Shown: positions 44,159-54,550 of the stretch, piece by piece
Position numbering within the stretch: position 1 is the stretch's first letter
How the letters are laid out: the number at the start of each line of letters is the position of its first letter
NCBI RefSeq assembly: GCF_016924145.1
Contig: NZ_JAFFZO010000001.1
Span: 1 to 64,000 of the forward strand
From: Amphritea pacifica
GTDB taxonomy: Bacteria; Pseudomonadota; Gammaproteobacteria; Pseudomonadales; Balneatricaceae
DNA: 64,000 bases
Direction of reading: 5' to 3'
Program-made: the position numbers and the translations under genes
Notes under the pieces: generated by a model
What the model saw: the letters and a program-made list of their open reading frames with translations, nothing else
Told to the model about the DNA's origin: nothing
Database searches by the model: none

Positions 44159-45718
44159 CTACAGATCCGTCACTTTAGAATCAATATAGATGGGACTAAA
44201 GTTCAGATCATCACCACTCTCGGCGAACACAACCCTAATCAGTTGTCCCTCTACCTGACTCGAATCTAAAGGTACTTTGAAGCCAAAGTTTTCATTTTTG
44301 AGCCCCAGATGCCTGGCAACATCCGGACGGGCTAAAGCAGCAAGCTCTGTTTTTATAACTGCCTTACCCAGCAACACTTTAATCTGAACCGGCTTAGAGC
44401 TGTTCTGATTACAGGCCCAACCATTAAGACACTGACCGTCCCAATGATCTACATGGCCAACTAATGCGTCCTTGGATAGCTTCCTGAATATACTCAAGAC
44501 CGAATCGATATGCTGAACAAAGCTCAGATGACGATAGGTTTGAAAATAGGAAGAACATTTAAAAAATAGTAATTTAACCTTCCCACTCAGACCTGTATTC
44601 ATCGCGGTCCAGAGCAGAAAAACCTCAGTAGAGCTGGTTTTCTGATTCTTTCTTATTAACGACAATAATTTTTTAGCATCCTTAATGAAACCACCGTAAT
44701 ACAAAGACTTAACTTTAAGTAACAAGTTTTTATCATGGTCCGCGTCAGTTGCATCAGTGAACTGAGCCATGACATTACCCATGATGTAATCAACAAAACT
44801 GGAATCAACATGCCGGTAATCATCATGACGCCAGATTGCTGACGGATTACTCAGTGTGACAAATTCATAGCTGGGAAAATAGTTAACATTGGCTTTACTC
44901 GCGACAAGCTCCTCTACCGTAACCCTGAGTACCGCTTTAGAGTAACTGTTAGATATAAACACATCCTGCTGCCTGAATGTATAGGTAAGTGGTATTGGAG
45001 AAACGGTAACTAACAACCTGAAATCAGGCTTAAGATGCGTTGCCAGCAACTGATAGATCGCATTCAGATAAAACGAGGTAGTTTCATAGTCAAATACATG
45101 CAGTTCAAACCGTTCCGGGTACGTTTTTATCAAACTGTGTGGCACAGCAACATTCAAATATCGCTGCGTGTCTTTATCAAACCAGACTTCACTGACGCCC
45201 AAAGTCAATATAACGACATCGGCTTCTCTGATTGCAGAAAATGCACGGTTAAATGCATCACGAAATGTTTCACCCAATTCACGACTGTAACTTCGCTGCT
45301 TCCCGGTCAATTGATAGTCCTGAACAATGTCCTCACCGATACTGATCAACGCTTGATCATGACAGTAGGGTTGCTCGGGATCTAATGCCCATGCCAATTC
45401 ATTGTAGATTGAAGCAACATTATATTTATGAAAAACAGAATCATTATTAAAGGGACTATCCTCTGATTTTGGTAAATCATGAAAAATGGATAGCACATCA
45501 TAATGCTGTCGATATAGCGCCTGGCTTATCTCATTGGCAAAACAGGACCCGATACAGAAAATCTTCTCATCGGGTTTAATCTTAAAGCTTACTTTTGCTT
45601 CGGGGGTTGCGATGGGGTATAAGCGTTCAGGGTTCCGTCTGGAGGGCCACCGTCTGGTTTTGTTTCTCTGGTTATCCTTTGACCATGCATTTTCACCGGA
45701 GATAATTTCAATTGCCAT
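44159..45718 (-). CDS. GSCFA domain protein with C-terminal GW-type module
   Basis: 519 residues. IFCIGSCFANEISQAL holds the GSCFA motif (57-61), and the GSCFA domain fills about 45-320 (ADVVILTLGVSEVWFDK is the SGNH-like block). This family is thought to be hydrolase- or esterase-like acting on saccharides, but activity is unproved. The last 100 residues (from about 420: GHVDHWDGQCLNGWACNQ...KPVQIKVLLGK...GFKVPLD) match the module in the sulfotransferase at 23898. It is an isolated gene on a moderately AT-rich stretch, most likely involved in a surface glycan. Confidence 0.8.
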   Translation of the reverse strand: MAIEIISGENAWSKDNQRNKTRRWPSRRNPERLYPIATPEAKVSFKIKPDEKIFCIGSCFANEISQALYRQHYDVLSIFHDLPKSEDSPFNNDSVFHKYNVASIYNELAWALDPEQPYCHDQALISIGEDIVQDYQLTGKQRSYSRELGETFRDAFNRAFSAIREADVVILTLGVSEVWFDKDTQRYLNVAVPHSLIKTYPERFELHVFDYETTSFYLNAIYQLLATHLKPDFRLLVTVSPIPLTYTFRQQDVFISNSYSKAVLRVTVEELVASKANVNYFPSYEFVTLSNPSAIWRHDDYRHVDSSFVDYIMGNVMAQFTDATDADHDKNLLLKVKSLYYGGFIKDAKKLLSLIRKNQKTSSTEVFLLWTAMNTGLSGKVKLLFFKCSSYFQTYRHLSFVQHIDSVLSIFRKLSKDALVGHVDHWDGQCLNGWACNQNSSKPVQIKVLLGKAVIKTELAALARPDVARHLGLKNENFGFKVPLDSSQVEGQLIRVVFAESGDDLNFSPIYIDSKVTDL

Positions 45719-46027
45719 TTTTTACCTAGACATCAACAAATTAACATAGCGCTGAACACAACGCAGAATACACCACTTAAAAATCAAAGCAATTTATTGA
45801 ATTTTATCAGGTATTTTTTAACTTTTCTCTACAGTTTTAGTAGCTGAGGTTCAACTATCTGCTTAGTCAGATCAGTTCCTCAAAATACACGCAGGGATCA
45901 TCATCCCGCGCATCATTACAATTTTGATGCTAAAGGTTTAGCTGAAATAATCTCTCAATTACTCTCATCCTCCTAGAACTCTATCCCTGTAACATCAGCT
46001 ACAGGGAGAGTACATACCTGCTGCTAA
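45719..46027. other. Intergenic region between the GSCFA gene and ureJ
   Basis: 309 bp. It contains a 7-bp hairpin CCCTGTA...TACAGGG (45985-46006), about 20 bp beyond the ureJ stop, without a T run, so a weak or rho-assisted stop for the urea operon is possible. It also holds the GSCFA promoter. No gene is seen. Confidence 0.5.
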
Positions 46028-46618
46028 TCAAACCGCTGCCAACACACCAAACGTGGCTACCGCAACGCCCGCAATACGGGAGATCAGCCCCATGCTATAA
46101 CTATCCGCCAGCTGTCCCAGACGGGTGCCAGCCATCAGCAGCGCAGAGGTGGTGATCAGGAAACCTACAATATAGGCAACCGGATGAGCCGCCAGCGGCA
46201 ATTCAGCACCATGCGCCAGACCGTGGAACAACGCAAATCCTGCGGCGACTGCGATTCCGGCAACCATTGAGAAACGTACAGCCAGAGCCAGCAGCACTCC
46301 GGCAGCGATCACTGACACAACGATTCCCTGTTCGACAAACGGCACGCTCAGCCCAACCATTGCCAGCAGAGTACCGGCCACCATCGCCAACAGGAACGCT
46401 GCCGGCACCGCGATACGGGTGCGGCTGGAGGTATCCCGCGTATGGCCAACAGCCATAAGACCAACCGCCAGCATCACCAGCAGGTGATCAGCCCCCGACA
46501 GTGGGTGCAGAATGCCCTGAACAAAACCGGCCACTTCATGGCCGGTGTGCGCCATGGCGGATAACGGTGCCATTGCCCCTGCCATCGCCAGCAGACGTAA
46601 CTGATTGCGTTTATTCAT
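46028..46618 (-). CDS. ureJ: HupE/UreJ family nickel transporter
   Basis: 196 residues with an N-terminal signal-like segment and about six membrane helices. HTGHEVAGFVQGILHPLSGADHLLVMLAVGL carries the HPxxGxDH nickel motif, and FALFHGLAHGAEL the second HxxxHxxE-type site. This is the UreJ/HupE type of Ni permease. It is the last gene of the urease operon, 28 bp after ureG, and should supply Ni for the active site. Confidence 0.92.
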   Translation of the reverse strand: MNKRNQLRLLAMAGAMAPLSAMAHTGHEVAGFVQGILHPLSGADHLLVMLAVGLMAVGHTRDTSSRTRIAVPAAFLLAMVAGTLLAMVGLSVPFVEQGIVVSVIAAGVLLALAVRFSMVAGIAVAAGFALFHGLAHGAELPLAAHPVAYIVGFLITTSALLMAGTRLGQLADSYSMGLISRIAGVAVATFGVLAAV

Positions 46619-46646
46619 TGTGAGCTCCTTACTATCCTATTAAATT

Positions 46647-47330
46647 TCAGACAACCGCCTTAACCGGTGGCAGTTGCTTAGACTCCAGCATCCCTTCGGA
46701 TACAATAAAATCGATAATTTCCTGCAGGCCTTCCGCTTTCTTCAGATTTGAAAACACAAAGGGCCGGTCGCCGCGCATCCGTCTGGCGTCCACATCCATC
46801 ACCTCAAGGGATGCACCTACCAATGGTGCCAGATCGGTCTTATTGATGATCAGCAGATCGGAACGGGTAATACCCGGGCCGCCCTTACGGGGAATCTTAT
46901 CGCCGGCAGAGACATCAATTACATAGAGGGTCAGATCCGACAGTTCCGGGCTGAAAGTTGCACTGAGGTTATCACCACCACTCTCGACAAAGACCACATC
47001 CAGCTCACCATGGCGGGCAAGCAGCTGATCGATCGCAGCCAGATTCATGGACGCATCTTCACGGATCGCCGTATGCGGGCAACCGCCGGTCTCAACACCG
47101 ATGATCCGATCTGCATCCAGCGCTTCATGCTGCGTCAGGAATTTAGCATCCTCCTGGGTATAGATATCATTGGTGACGACGGCGATATCATAATGTTCCC
47201 GCATGGCTGAACAGAGTGAGCGTAACAGGGCGGTTTTACCTGATCCGACCGGGCCACCAACACCCACCCGCAGTGTCTGTTTTGGCTTGCCCATCTGTGT
47301 GTTTGTCTGTCTAGCTGTCTCTGTGTTCAA
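46647..47330 (-). CDS. ureG: Urease accessory GTPase UreG
   Basis: 227 residues. The P-loop is [11 protein letters not shown] (about 23-33), the metal-binding CPH is in [17 protein letters not shown], and the guanine-specificity motif is in [11 protein letters not shown]. It powers Ni delivery to apo-urease. A TTG at 47330 has a good GGAG site 7 bases upstream. An in-frame ATG 12 codons later lacks one but would give the usual length of about 215, so the extra start residues ([11 protein letters not shown]) are uncertain. It follows ureF by 39 bp. Confidence 0.95.
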   Translation of the reverse strand: MNTETARQTNTQMGKPKQTLRVGVGGPVGSGKTALLRSLCSAMREHYDIAVVTNDIYTQEDAKFLTQHEALDADRIIGVETGGCPHTAIREDASMNLAAIDQLLARHGELDVVFVESGGDNLSATFSPELSDLTLYVIDVSAGDKIPRKGGPGITRSDLLIINKTDLAPLVGASLEVMDVDARRMRGDRPFVFSNLKKAEGLQEIIDFIVSEGMLESKQLPPVKAVV

Positions 47331-47369
47331 AATAACTCTCCTGAAACTCTATCTTTCCGCCTGATCCGG

Positions 47370-48050
47370 TCAGGAACGGAATAATCTCGAATACTGTGTT
47401 TCATGGCCTGCACTGGCGATGGCCAGCCCCTGCAGCCCACTGCCAATCTCATCTTCTGTAACCACTTCTGCCCGACTGATCGCCTGAGGTAACAGCGGTT
47501 GCAACTCGCCCAGCAGTTGCTGCGCCTGAGTCTGTCCCAGCGGCACCAGCTTCGTGGCGGCGGCGACCTGATTTTCCAGCCACGACCAGAGAAACCCTAA
47601 GGCAGCCGCAGCATAACCGATCTGCCAATGCTGCGCGGCGATACCAAACAGCACAACAAAACTCAGTTCACCGGATGTCGGCAATGGCTGGGACAATCCC
47701 AGACTCACCAGCAAACGGTTCATCGCTTCCCCCATCGCACTGTCGGTCAGTCGCAGCTCGCGGGTTTCCCGGCAGGCCAGCGCCAGATCATTGCACCGCT
47801 GTAACGCCTGTTGATCCTGAACGTCAGCAGCAGCCATCGCTAATTTCAACAGCGGCAGATCGGTCTGTGCCACTGAATAGAACAGCTGCTGCTCCAGCCA
47901 CTCAGACACCTGCGGTGCGTTTCTGATCCAGCCACTCTCAATAGCGAACTCCAGACCCTGGGAGAAGGCATAGCCACCCACCGGCAGGCTGACACTGCTC
48001 AGCTGCATCAGCCTTAACAGTGCGGTATCAGTGGTGGTGATGGCCGCCAT
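47370..48050 (-). CDS. ureF: Urease accessory protein UreF
   Basis: 226 residues from the ATG at 48050, with GGGAG 9 bases upstream and overlapping the ureE end by 23 bp. LMQLSSVSLPVGGYAFSQGLE is the typical UreF opening, and the rest is all-helical. It acts in the UreDFG complex as gatekeeper for Ni insertion. An upstream in-frame ATG at 48077 would lie deeper in ureE and is less likely. Confidence 0.93.
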   Translation of the reverse strand: MAAITTTDTALLRLMQLSSVSLPVGGYAFSQGLEFAIESGWIRNAPQVSEWLEQQLFYSVAQTDLPLLKLAMAAADVQDQQALQRCNDLALACRETRELRLTDSAMGEAMNRLLVSLGLSQPLPTSGELSFVVLFGIAAQHWQIGYAAAALGFLWSWLENQVAAATKLVPLGQTQAQQLLGELQPLLPQAISRAEVVTEDEIGSGLQGLAIASAGHETQYSRLFRS

Positions 48051-48474
48051 GACTGTAGGCTCCCGATTCCGGTACAAAGATCGCTTCCTGATGGCTGAGT
48101 GTCAGACCTAACAGTTCCAGCATCTCCTCCAGCACATGATCCGGTTGCATCCGCAACCAGCGCTCCCCTACCTGCAATTTTACGTGACGGTTCCCCAGGT
48201 GATAGCAGGCCCGGGCAAAGGTATGCCAGTCATCACATTCGGCATGGGTGACCGGTTCCACCGCACCTTCCACCTTAATCAGTTTGCCACAACTGCTTTT
48301 CAGATATTCGCCCACCAGCAGCGGTTTACCCCGCTCCAGAAACAGGCGGATCTCTTCACCATTCTCTCCGGTCAGTTTTAACCGGCCACGATCCCGTTGT
48401 TCCTGACTCAGTACCACGGTGGTATACACCACACCGTGACAGTGATCACCTAAACGCTCATACACTTCCAGCAT
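48028..48474 (-). CDS. ureE: Urease nickel metallochaperone UreE
   Basis: 148 residues. The N-terminal peptide-binding domain holds RGRLKLTGENGEEIRLFLERG, followed by the metal domain with YHLGNRHVKLQV. The short His-rich tail (SHGGHHHH) binds nickel. It passes Ni to UreG and UreDF. It lies between ureC and ureF in the same operon. Confidence 0.95.
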   Translation of the reverse strand: MLEVYERLGDHCHGVVYTTVVLSQEQRDRGRLKLTGENGEEIRLFLERGKPLLVGEYLKSSCGKLIKVEGAVEPVTHAECDDWHTFARACYHLGNRHVKLQVGERWLRMQPDHVLEEMLELLGLTLSHQEAIFVPESGAYSHGGHHHH

Positions 48475-48513
48475 CTCTTTTCCTTAAACACACAGGCCAA
48501 AAAACGGCTTCGC

Positions 48514-50220
48514 TTAAAACAGATTATACAGTTGCGCCAGTGGCAGTGTTTCCGCCGGCTCACAGGTTAATAACTCACCATCGGCGCGCACCTCATAGGT
48601 TTGCGGATCAACTGTAATCACTGGCATCCAGTCGTTGTGCACCATATCTTTCTTGCCGATAGTGCGGGTATTAGAACAGGCCACCAGGCGACGATTCAGA
48701 CCCAGCTGTCCGCCAATATCTTTTTCCAGTGCCGCACCGGAGACAAAGGTGACCGAGGTCTTAGCGGGCGCCTGTCCAAAGGAGCCAAACATCGGCCGGT
48801 AGTGAACCGGTTGCGGGGTTGGAATAGAGGCGTTTGGATCACCCATCGGAGCCGCTGCGATCATGCCGCCTTTGATAATCAGCGAGGGTTTAACGCCAAA
48901 GAATGCCGGTTTCCACAGCACCAGATCCGCCAGTTTACCCGGTTCAATCGAGCCCACCTCATGGGAGATACCGTGAGCAATCGCCGGGTTAATAGTGTAC
49001 TTCGCGATATAACGACGGGCACGGAAGTTATCACACCCCAGGGTTTCATCTTCCGGAAGCAGACCAAACTGAGTTTTCATCTTATGGGCGGTCTGCCAGG
49101 TACGGGTCACCACCTCACCGACACGCCCCATCGCCTGAGAGTCTGAGGAGATCATGCTGAACGCACCGCGATCGTGGAAGATGTCCTCAGCGGCAATCGT
49201 CTCTTTACGAATCCGCGAATCGGCAAAGGCCACATCCTCAGGGATATTGCTGTCCAGATGGTGACACACCATCAACATATCCAGATGCTCATCCACCGTA
49301 TTACGGGTATAGGGACGGGTCGGGTTGGTCGACGAGGGCAGCACATTGGGATAGGCACAGGCGCGGATAATATCCGGTGCGTGGCCGCCGCCTGCGCCTT
49401 CGGTGTGGTAGGTATGGATCACCCGGTCTTTAAACGCCGCCAGGGTATCATCAACAAAACCAGATTCATTCAGGGTGTCGGTATGGATCGCCACCTGAAC
49501 ATCATATTTATCGGCCACAGAGAGACAGTTATCGATGGATGCAGGCGTGGTACCCCAGTCTTCATGCAGTTTCAGACCACAGGCACCCGCTTCCAGTTGC
49601 TCCTCCAGCGGCTGCGGCAGGCTGCCGTTACCCTTGCCCAGAAAGCCAAAATTCATCGGCATAGCATCGGTTGACTGCAACATCTTACCGATATACCACG
49701 GCCCCGGCGTACAGGTGGTCGCATTGGTGCCGGTTGCAGGCCCGGTGCCGCCACCAATCATAGTGGTTACACCGGACATCAGTGCCTCCTCGATCTGCTG
49801 TGGGCAGATAAAGTGGATATGGGCATCAATACCGCCGGCGGTGAGAATACTCCCCTCACCAGCGATCACTTCGGTACCCGGTCCGATAACGATATCCACA
49901 TTATCCTGTGTATCCGGGTTACCCGCTTTACCGACTTTAAAAATACGGCCTTCACGGATACCCACGTCACCTTTAACAATACCCCAGTGATCCAGCACCA
50001 GTGCGTTGGTGATCACCAGATCAACGGTAATATCGTTGCCGCACTGACTCTGCCCCTGACCATCACGGATCACCTTACCACCGCCGAACTTCACTTCGTC
50101 ACCGTAGGTGGTGAAATCTTTCTCTACCTCAATCCACAGTTCAGTATCCCCCAGCCGCACCCGGTCACCGGTGGTTGGGCCAAACATCTGTGCATAAGCG
50201 GTACGATCCATCTTACTCAT
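48514..50220 (-). CDS. ureC: Urease alpha subunit UreC
   Basis: 568 residues; cytoplasmic nickel hydrolase giving ammonia and carbamate. All catalytic residues are in place: His134 and His136 in DAHIHFICP, the carbamylated Lys217 in GLKLHEDWG, and the mobile-flap [11 protein letters not shown]. The length is standard. Its start overlaps the ureB stop (ATGA, 4 bp), so the structural subunits are translationally coupled. The subunits are unfused (alpha, beta, gamma separate), as in most bacteria. Confidence 0.99.
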   Translation of the reverse strand: MSKMDRTAYAQMFGPTTGDRVRLGDTELWIEVEKDFTTYGDEVKFGGGKVIRDGQGQSQCGNDITVDLVITNALVLDHWGIVKGDVGIREGRIFKVGKAGNPDTQDNVDIVIGPGTEVIAGEGSILTAGGIDAHIHFICPQQIEEALMSGVTTMIGGGTGPATGTNATTCTPGPWYIGKMLQSTDAMPMNFGFLGKGNGSLPQPLEEQLEAGACGLKLHEDWGTTPASIDNCLSVADKYDVQVAIHTDTLNESGFVDDTLAAFKDRVIHTYHTEGAGGGHAPDIIRACAYPNVLPSSTNPTRPYTRNTVDEHLDMLMVCHHLDSNIPEDVAFADSRIRKETIAAEDIFHDRGAFSMISSDSQAMGRVGEVVTRTWQTAHKMKTQFGLLPEDETLGCDNFRARRYIAKYTINPAIAHGISHEVGSIEPGKLADLVLWKPAFFGVKPSLIIKGGMIAAAPMGDPNASIPTPQPVHYRPMFGSFGQAPAKTSVTFVSGAALEKDIGGQLGLNRRLVACSNTRTIGKKDMVHNDWMPVITVDPQTYEVRADGELLTCEPAETLPLAQLYNLF

Positions 50221-50543
50221 ACTGCATCCTCCCCGGCATCCAGCGGCCCCATCACATCTCCACGAAAACCATAGACAATGCGGCTACCGGCATACGCCAC
50301 CAGTTCAACCTCACGCCCCTGGCCCGGCTCAAAACGCACCGCCGTACCGGAAATAATATTCAAACGATAACCCCGGGCCTGTTCGCGGTCGAACTCAAGG
50401 GCCGGATTCACCTCGTAAAAATGGTAGTGGGAACCGATCTGCACCGGACGGTCTCCCCGATTCTCCACCCGCAGGGAGATCGTTTTGCGTCCCTCGTTCA
50501 GCTCAATCGTGCCTTTGGCGGCCTGTATCTCTCCGGGAATCAT
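50217..50543 (-). CDS. ureB: Urease beta subunit UreB
   Basis: 108 residues. [42 protein letters not shown] is the unmistakable UreB opening (IPGE and GSHYHF). It packs against UreC. It lies 12 bp after ureA and overlaps ureC by 4 bp. Confidence 0.98.
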   Translation of the reverse strand: MIPGEIQAAKGTIELNEGRKTISLRVENRGDRPVQIGSHYHFYEVNPALEFDREQARGYRLNIISGTAVRFEPGQGREVELVAYAGSRIVYGFRGDVMGPLDAGEDAV

Positions 50544-50555
50544 AGATATCTCCTC

Positions 50556-50858
50556 TCAGCAGATCGGGTTATGTACAGTGACAAGCTTCGTGCCATCGGG
50601 GAAAGTCGCTTCCACCTGCACTTCATGGATCAGCTCCACCACCCCGGGCAACACCTGATCGGCTGTCAGTAACGTCTTACCGTACCCCATCAGCTCGGCT
50701 ACCGTTTTACCATCCCGGGCGCCCTCCATGATCTCCATCGTCAGATAGGCCATCGCTTCCGGGTAATTCAGTTTCAGCCCGCGATTCAGACGACGTTCGG
50801 CAAGTAGCGCCGCGGTGAAAACCAGTAACTTATCTTTCTCTCTTGGAAGCAGTTCCAT
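50556..50858 (-). CDS. ureA: Urease gamma subunit UreA
   Basis: 100 residues. [35 protein letters not shown] matches UreA, with the conserved VHNPIC end. GGGATCG precedes the start. It is the first structural gene after ureD. Confidence 0.98.
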   Translation of the reverse strand: MELLPREKDKLLVFTAALLAERRLNRGLKLNYPEAMAYLTMEIMEGARDGKTVAELMGYGKTLLTADQVLPGVVELIHEVQVEATFPDGTKLVTVHNPIC

Positions 50859-50925
50859 AATCGATCCCTTTCACTTATCTCGTTCATAGCGTTCACAGGG
50901 TGACCGCGGTTAAGATTCATTCTCT

Positions 50926-51840
50926 TCAGGTCGCCCAGATACGCGGTTCACACGCTTCGCGCCCCAGCAGTTGCGGGCGGATCTCGTGCCAGCAACGGAT
51001 AAACAGCTTCATCGCCTGATCGGTCCGGTTACCCAGATAACGAATGGTCATAAACTCACCGGTCAGACTCACCGCCGCCAGAGCATCGCACTCCTCGGTA
51101 AACTGACGCAGTTGCTGTATCAGTGCGTCGATGGTCGGTTCTGAGGTCTGATTATCGGCCAGGATAAACGGTCCGGCCACCATCAAGCCGGTCACCGGCA
51201 GTCCGCGTAATCCGGCACTGCCTTGCAGTAACGCCCGGTTCTGGTCATCAATCTGCAAGCGTTCGCGCAGCAAAACCCGATCATGGCGGCTGATCTGCAA
51301 CGTCTGCGAGAGGGTGCCGCTGACAAACGACAGATTCTGATTCGGCATCCCCAGACTGGTGATCTCCCAGCCGATGAACTGAGCATCATCCGCCAGATTG
51401 ACATGGGTATCCAGCCGGGTACAGGCATCGGGATAGAGAATAGTTTCCATCGGCAGCCACTCGACTGAGCCGCCTGCAGCGATGTTCAGTGTATTGGTCT
51501 GATGCTGCAATGTGCGGTCGGGACGCGCCCTGTATACCCGGCCAGCGCCGGGGGTGGTCAGCAACGCATGGCTGTCATTTTGACAGTCCACCGTGACTTG
51601 CAGGCGATCGCCTGACACCATACCACCGGGGGGGTGCAGCAGATAAACCTGTGCCAGATCCGGTCCCTCAGGGTAAAACGCTTTCTGCACATAGAGCGGC
51701 CCCTGATGTTCAGCCCGTTGCAGTACAGTGCCCCGGGCTGTCCGGCCGAACTGCAGTGAAAGCTCAGCATTCCAGGCTGAGGCTTTCTTCTGTTGCGGCG
51801 TTTCAGGAAGGCTGTGTGTCGGTTGAGACAGGCTGGTCAT
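50926..51840 (-). CDS. ureD: Urease accessory protein UreD
   Basis: 304 residues. LQRAEHQGPLYVQKAFYPEG and LLHPPGGMVSGDRL are the usual UreD blocks, followed by TTPGAGRVYRA. It is the scaffold and Ni tunnel of the UreDFG complex. It starts 3 bp after the urtE stop, which links the transporter and enzyme genes in one operon. Confidence 0.95.
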   Translation of the reverse strand: MTSLSQPTHSLPETPQQKKASAWNAELSLQFGRTARGTVLQRAEHQGPLYVQKAFYPEGPDLAQVYLLHPPGGMVSGDRLQVTVDCQNDSHALLTTPGAGRVYRARPDRTLQHQTNTLNIAAGGSVEWLPMETILYPDACTRLDTHVNLADDAQFIGWEITSLGMPNQNLSFVSGTLSQTLQISRHDRVLLRERLQIDDQNRALLQGSAGLRGLPVTGLMVAGPFILADNQTSEPTIDALIQQLRQFTEECDALAAVSLTGEFMTIRYLGNRTDQAMKLFIRCWHEIRPQLLGREACEPRIWAT

Positions 51841-51843
51841 AGT

Positions 51844-52539
51844 TTACACCGCCAGATACTGGCGGATCAGCTCCTCACTCAGATTATCCATGCGGTCACT
51901 GGCGACTACGCGCCCCCGTTCCATCAACCGGAACTCTTCGCCAACCCGGCGCGCAAAGCCCAACTTCTGTTCTATCAGAATCACTGTCAGCCCCTCTTCC
52001 TTATTGAGCTTCAGAATAACATCTCCAATCTGTTTGACAATATTGGGTTGGATACCTTCGTTGGGTTCATCAAGAATCAGCACTTTCGGCTCCAGCACCA
52101 GTGCCCGGCCGATCGCCAGTTGCTGTTGCTGACCACCCGAGAGGTCCCCCCCGCGGCGCTGTAGCATCTCTTTCAGCACCGGAAACAGCTCGAAAATCTT
52201 TTCCGGGATCTCTTTCGCACCATCCTTGCGGATCGGCAGACCTATCTTGAGATTTTCCTCCACCGTCAGCAGCGGAAAGATATCCCGCCCCTGGGGGACA
52301 TAGCCGATACCGGCAGGCGCACGATACTCCGCTTTTTTCTTCTGCAGTGGTTCTCCTTCCAGCAAAATCTCACCACTGCTGACCGGCAACAGCCCCATAA
52401 TACACTTTAACAGCGTGGTTTTACCCACCCCGTTGCGCCCCATGATGCAGGTGCAGGAACCGGGTTTAATATCCAGATTAAGATCCCAGAGGATCTGGGT
52501 GCCACCATAAAACTGATTGACATTGTTAATACTGATCAT
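51844..52539 (-). CDS. urtE: Urea ABC transporter ATPase UrtE
   Basis: 231 residues. Walker A is GRNGVGKTT, signature LSGGQQQQLAIGRAL, Walker B KVLILDEPNEGIQ. It is the LivF-like subunit. Its start overlaps the urtD stop by 4 bp. IGYVPQGRDIFPLLTVEENL is characteristic of UrtE. Confidence 0.96.
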   Translation of the reverse strand: MISINNVNQFYGGTQILWDLNLDIKPGSCTCIMGRNGVGKTTLLKCIMGLLPVSSGEILLEGEPLQKKKAEYRAPAGIGYVPQGRDIFPLLTVEENLKIGLPIRKDGAKEIPEKIFELFPVLKEMLQRRGGDLSGGQQQQLAIGRALVLEPKVLILDEPNEGIQPNIVKQIGDVILKLNKEEGLTVILIEQKLGFARRVGEEFRLMERGRVVASDRMDNLSEELIRQYLAV

Positions 52540-53369
52540 GGCGCTTCTCCCAGATACACTTCAATCACATCCTGATTATTCTGGATCTCATCCATCGTCC
52601 CCTCTGCCAGCACTGAGCCCTGATGTAATACGGTCACCGTACGGGCGATACTGCGGACAAACTCCATATCGTGTTCCACCACCACCACGGTGCGCTCACC
52701 GGCCAGCGAGGTCAGCAGTTCCGCGGTCCGCTCCCCCTCCTGCACGGTCATACCGGCCACCGGCTCATCCACCAGCAGCAGGCGCGGATTGGCCATCAGT
52801 AACATACCGATCTCAAGCCACTGTTTCTGACCATGAGAGAGAGAACCGGCCAGCATCATCCGCTCCCCTTTCAGACCGATGGTCTCCAGCACATGATCGA
52901 TCTGGTCATACTCGGCACTGTTAAGGGTAGCCAGCAGTGTGGGCATCACGGATTTATTAGATTTCAGCGACAGCTCCAGATTATCCATCACTGTATGGGC
53001 TTCAAACACCGTCGGTTTCTGAAACTTACGGCCGATCCCCAACTGAGCGATCTCGGCTTCATCTTTCTCCAGCAGATTCAGGGACTGGCCAAAATAGACG
53101 GTACCGCTGTCACATTTTGTTTTACCGGTAATCACATCCATCAGCGTGGTTTTACCCGCACCGTTAGCACCGATCAGACAACGCAGCTCACCATCATTGA
53201 TATACAGGTTAAGATCATTCAGCGCTTTAAAGCCATCGAAGCTCAGATTCAGCCCCTCAACATAGAGCAGCACCTGATGGGAGATATCTACCTCCTGACT
53301 GTGATCCTGAAGAAACGGCCAGACCTGATCCCGGCGCATCACTTCACGGGTGGTATCGAGTAAACTCAT
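52536..53369 (-). CDS. urtD: Urea ABC transporter ATPase UrtD
   Basis: 277 residues. Walker A is GANGAGKTT, then IGRKFQKPTVFEAHTVMDNL, signature LSHGQKQWLEIGMLL (LSHGQ, as in UrtD and LivG), Walker B RLLLVDEPVAGM. About 25 extra N-terminal residues precede the ATPase, usual for UrtD. Overlaps: 4 bp with urtC upstream and 4 bp with urtE downstream. Confidence 0.96.
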   Translation of the reverse strand: MSLLDTTREVMRRDQVWPFLQDHSQEVDISHQVLLYVEGLNLSFDGFKALNDLNLYINDGELRCLIGANGAGKTTLMDVITGKTKCDSGTVYFGQSLNLLEKDEAEIAQLGIGRKFQKPTVFEAHTVMDNLELSLKSNKSVMPTLLATLNSAEYDQIDHVLETIGLKGERMMLAGSLSHGQKQWLEIGMLLMANPRLLLVDEPVAGMTVQEGERTAELLTSLAGERTVVVVEHDMEFVRSIARTVTVLHQGSVLAEGTMDEIQNNQDVIEVYLGEAP

Positions 53370-54550
53370 GCGTGGCCCTCCTCTGTTTTTTCATTCGGGC
53401 TGTTATCAGCAGCCTTCTGTGACTTATGCTGTTCGCCTTTCAGTTGTTGATCTTTTAGCTGAGCCACAAGCCCCATCAGACCTTTGGGCAGATAGAGAGT
53501 CACCAGTACAAACATCGCCCCCAGGGCGAACAGCCAGCCATCCGGCATAATGGCGGTAAACTTGGTTTTCGCGTAGTTCACCAGAATCGCACCGATAATC
53601 GCACCCACCAGGGTTCCACGACCACCGACAGCGACCCAGATAACAATCTCAATGGAGTTGATTGGCGAAAACTCACCGGGGTTGATAATCCCTACCTGCG
53701 GCACATAAAGCGCCCCGGCAATTCCGGCGATCATCGCCGAATAAACAAACAGCCAGACCTTATAGTTTTCCGTGCGATAACCGATAAACCGCGCCCGGCT
53801 CTCACCATCACGGATCGCTACAATCACCTTACCAAACCGGGTCTGCATGATTTTCTTACTCAACACCAGCAAACCGCAAAGCATCAGTGCCGTCACGATA
53901 AACAGGGTTACCCGGGTATTATCGGATTGCAGATCAAAGCCAAGAATATCTTTAAAGTCCGTCAGACCGTTATTACCGCCAAACCCCATCTCATTCCGGA
54001 AAAAAGACAACAGCAGTGCATAGGTCAGTGCCTGGGTCATAATCGACAGATAGACACCGGTTACCCGGGAACGGAATGCCAGCCAGCCAAACACATAGGC
54101 CAGCAAACCCGGCACCAGCAGTACCATCAGCATCGCAACCCAGAACTGATCCATACCATGCCAGAACCAGGGCAGCTCACTCCAGTTGAGGAAGACCATA
54201 AAATCCGGTAATTCAGGGTTGCCATACACACCCCGGTCACCGATCTGACGCATCAGATACATCCCCATCGCATAACCGCCCAGGGCAAAGAACGCACCGT
54301 GTCCCAGGCTGAGAATACCGCAGTATCCCCAGATCACATCCACCGCCAGCGCCAGCATCGCATAGCAGAGATATTTACCTAACAGGGTGATGGTATAGGT
54401 GGAGACATAAAAAACGGAATCGGCAGGCATCAACAGATTGCAGAACGATGCCAGCGCGGTCACCACCAGCAGAACCACCACAAAAGGGGCAACCCTGCTG
54501 TCACCATTAATCCGGGAAAAGCTCATGAAACTGCTTAGAAGTGAACTCAT
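53366..54550 (-). CDS. urtC: Urea ABC transporter permease UrtC
   Basis: 394 residues, about ten membrane helices; LivM-like. DVIWGYCGILSLGHGAFFALGGYAMGMYLM is the branched-chain-amino-acid/urea permease signature. A short charged C-terminal tail (KSQKAADNSPNEKTEE) faces the cytoplasm. It overlaps urtB by 4 bp. Confidence 0.96.
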   Translation of the reverse strand: MSSLLSSFMSFSRINGDSRVAPFVVVLLVVTALASFCNLLMPADSVFYVSTYTITLLGKYLCYAMLALAVDVIWGYCGILSLGHGAFFALGGYAMGMYLMRQIGDRGVYGNPELPDFMVFLNWSELPWFWHGMDQFWVAMLMVLLVPGLLAYVFGWLAFRSRVTGVYLSIMTQALTYALLLSFFRNEMGFGGNNGLTDFKDILGFDLQSDNTRVTLFIVTALMLCGLLVLSKKIMQTRFGKVIVAIRDGESRARFIGYRTENYKVWLFVYSAMIAGIAGALYVPQVGIINPGEFSPINSIEIVIWVAVGGRGTLVGAIIGAILVNYAKTKFTAIMPDGWLFALGAMFVLVTLYLPKGLMGLVAQLKDQQLKGEQHKSQKAADNSPNEKTEEGHA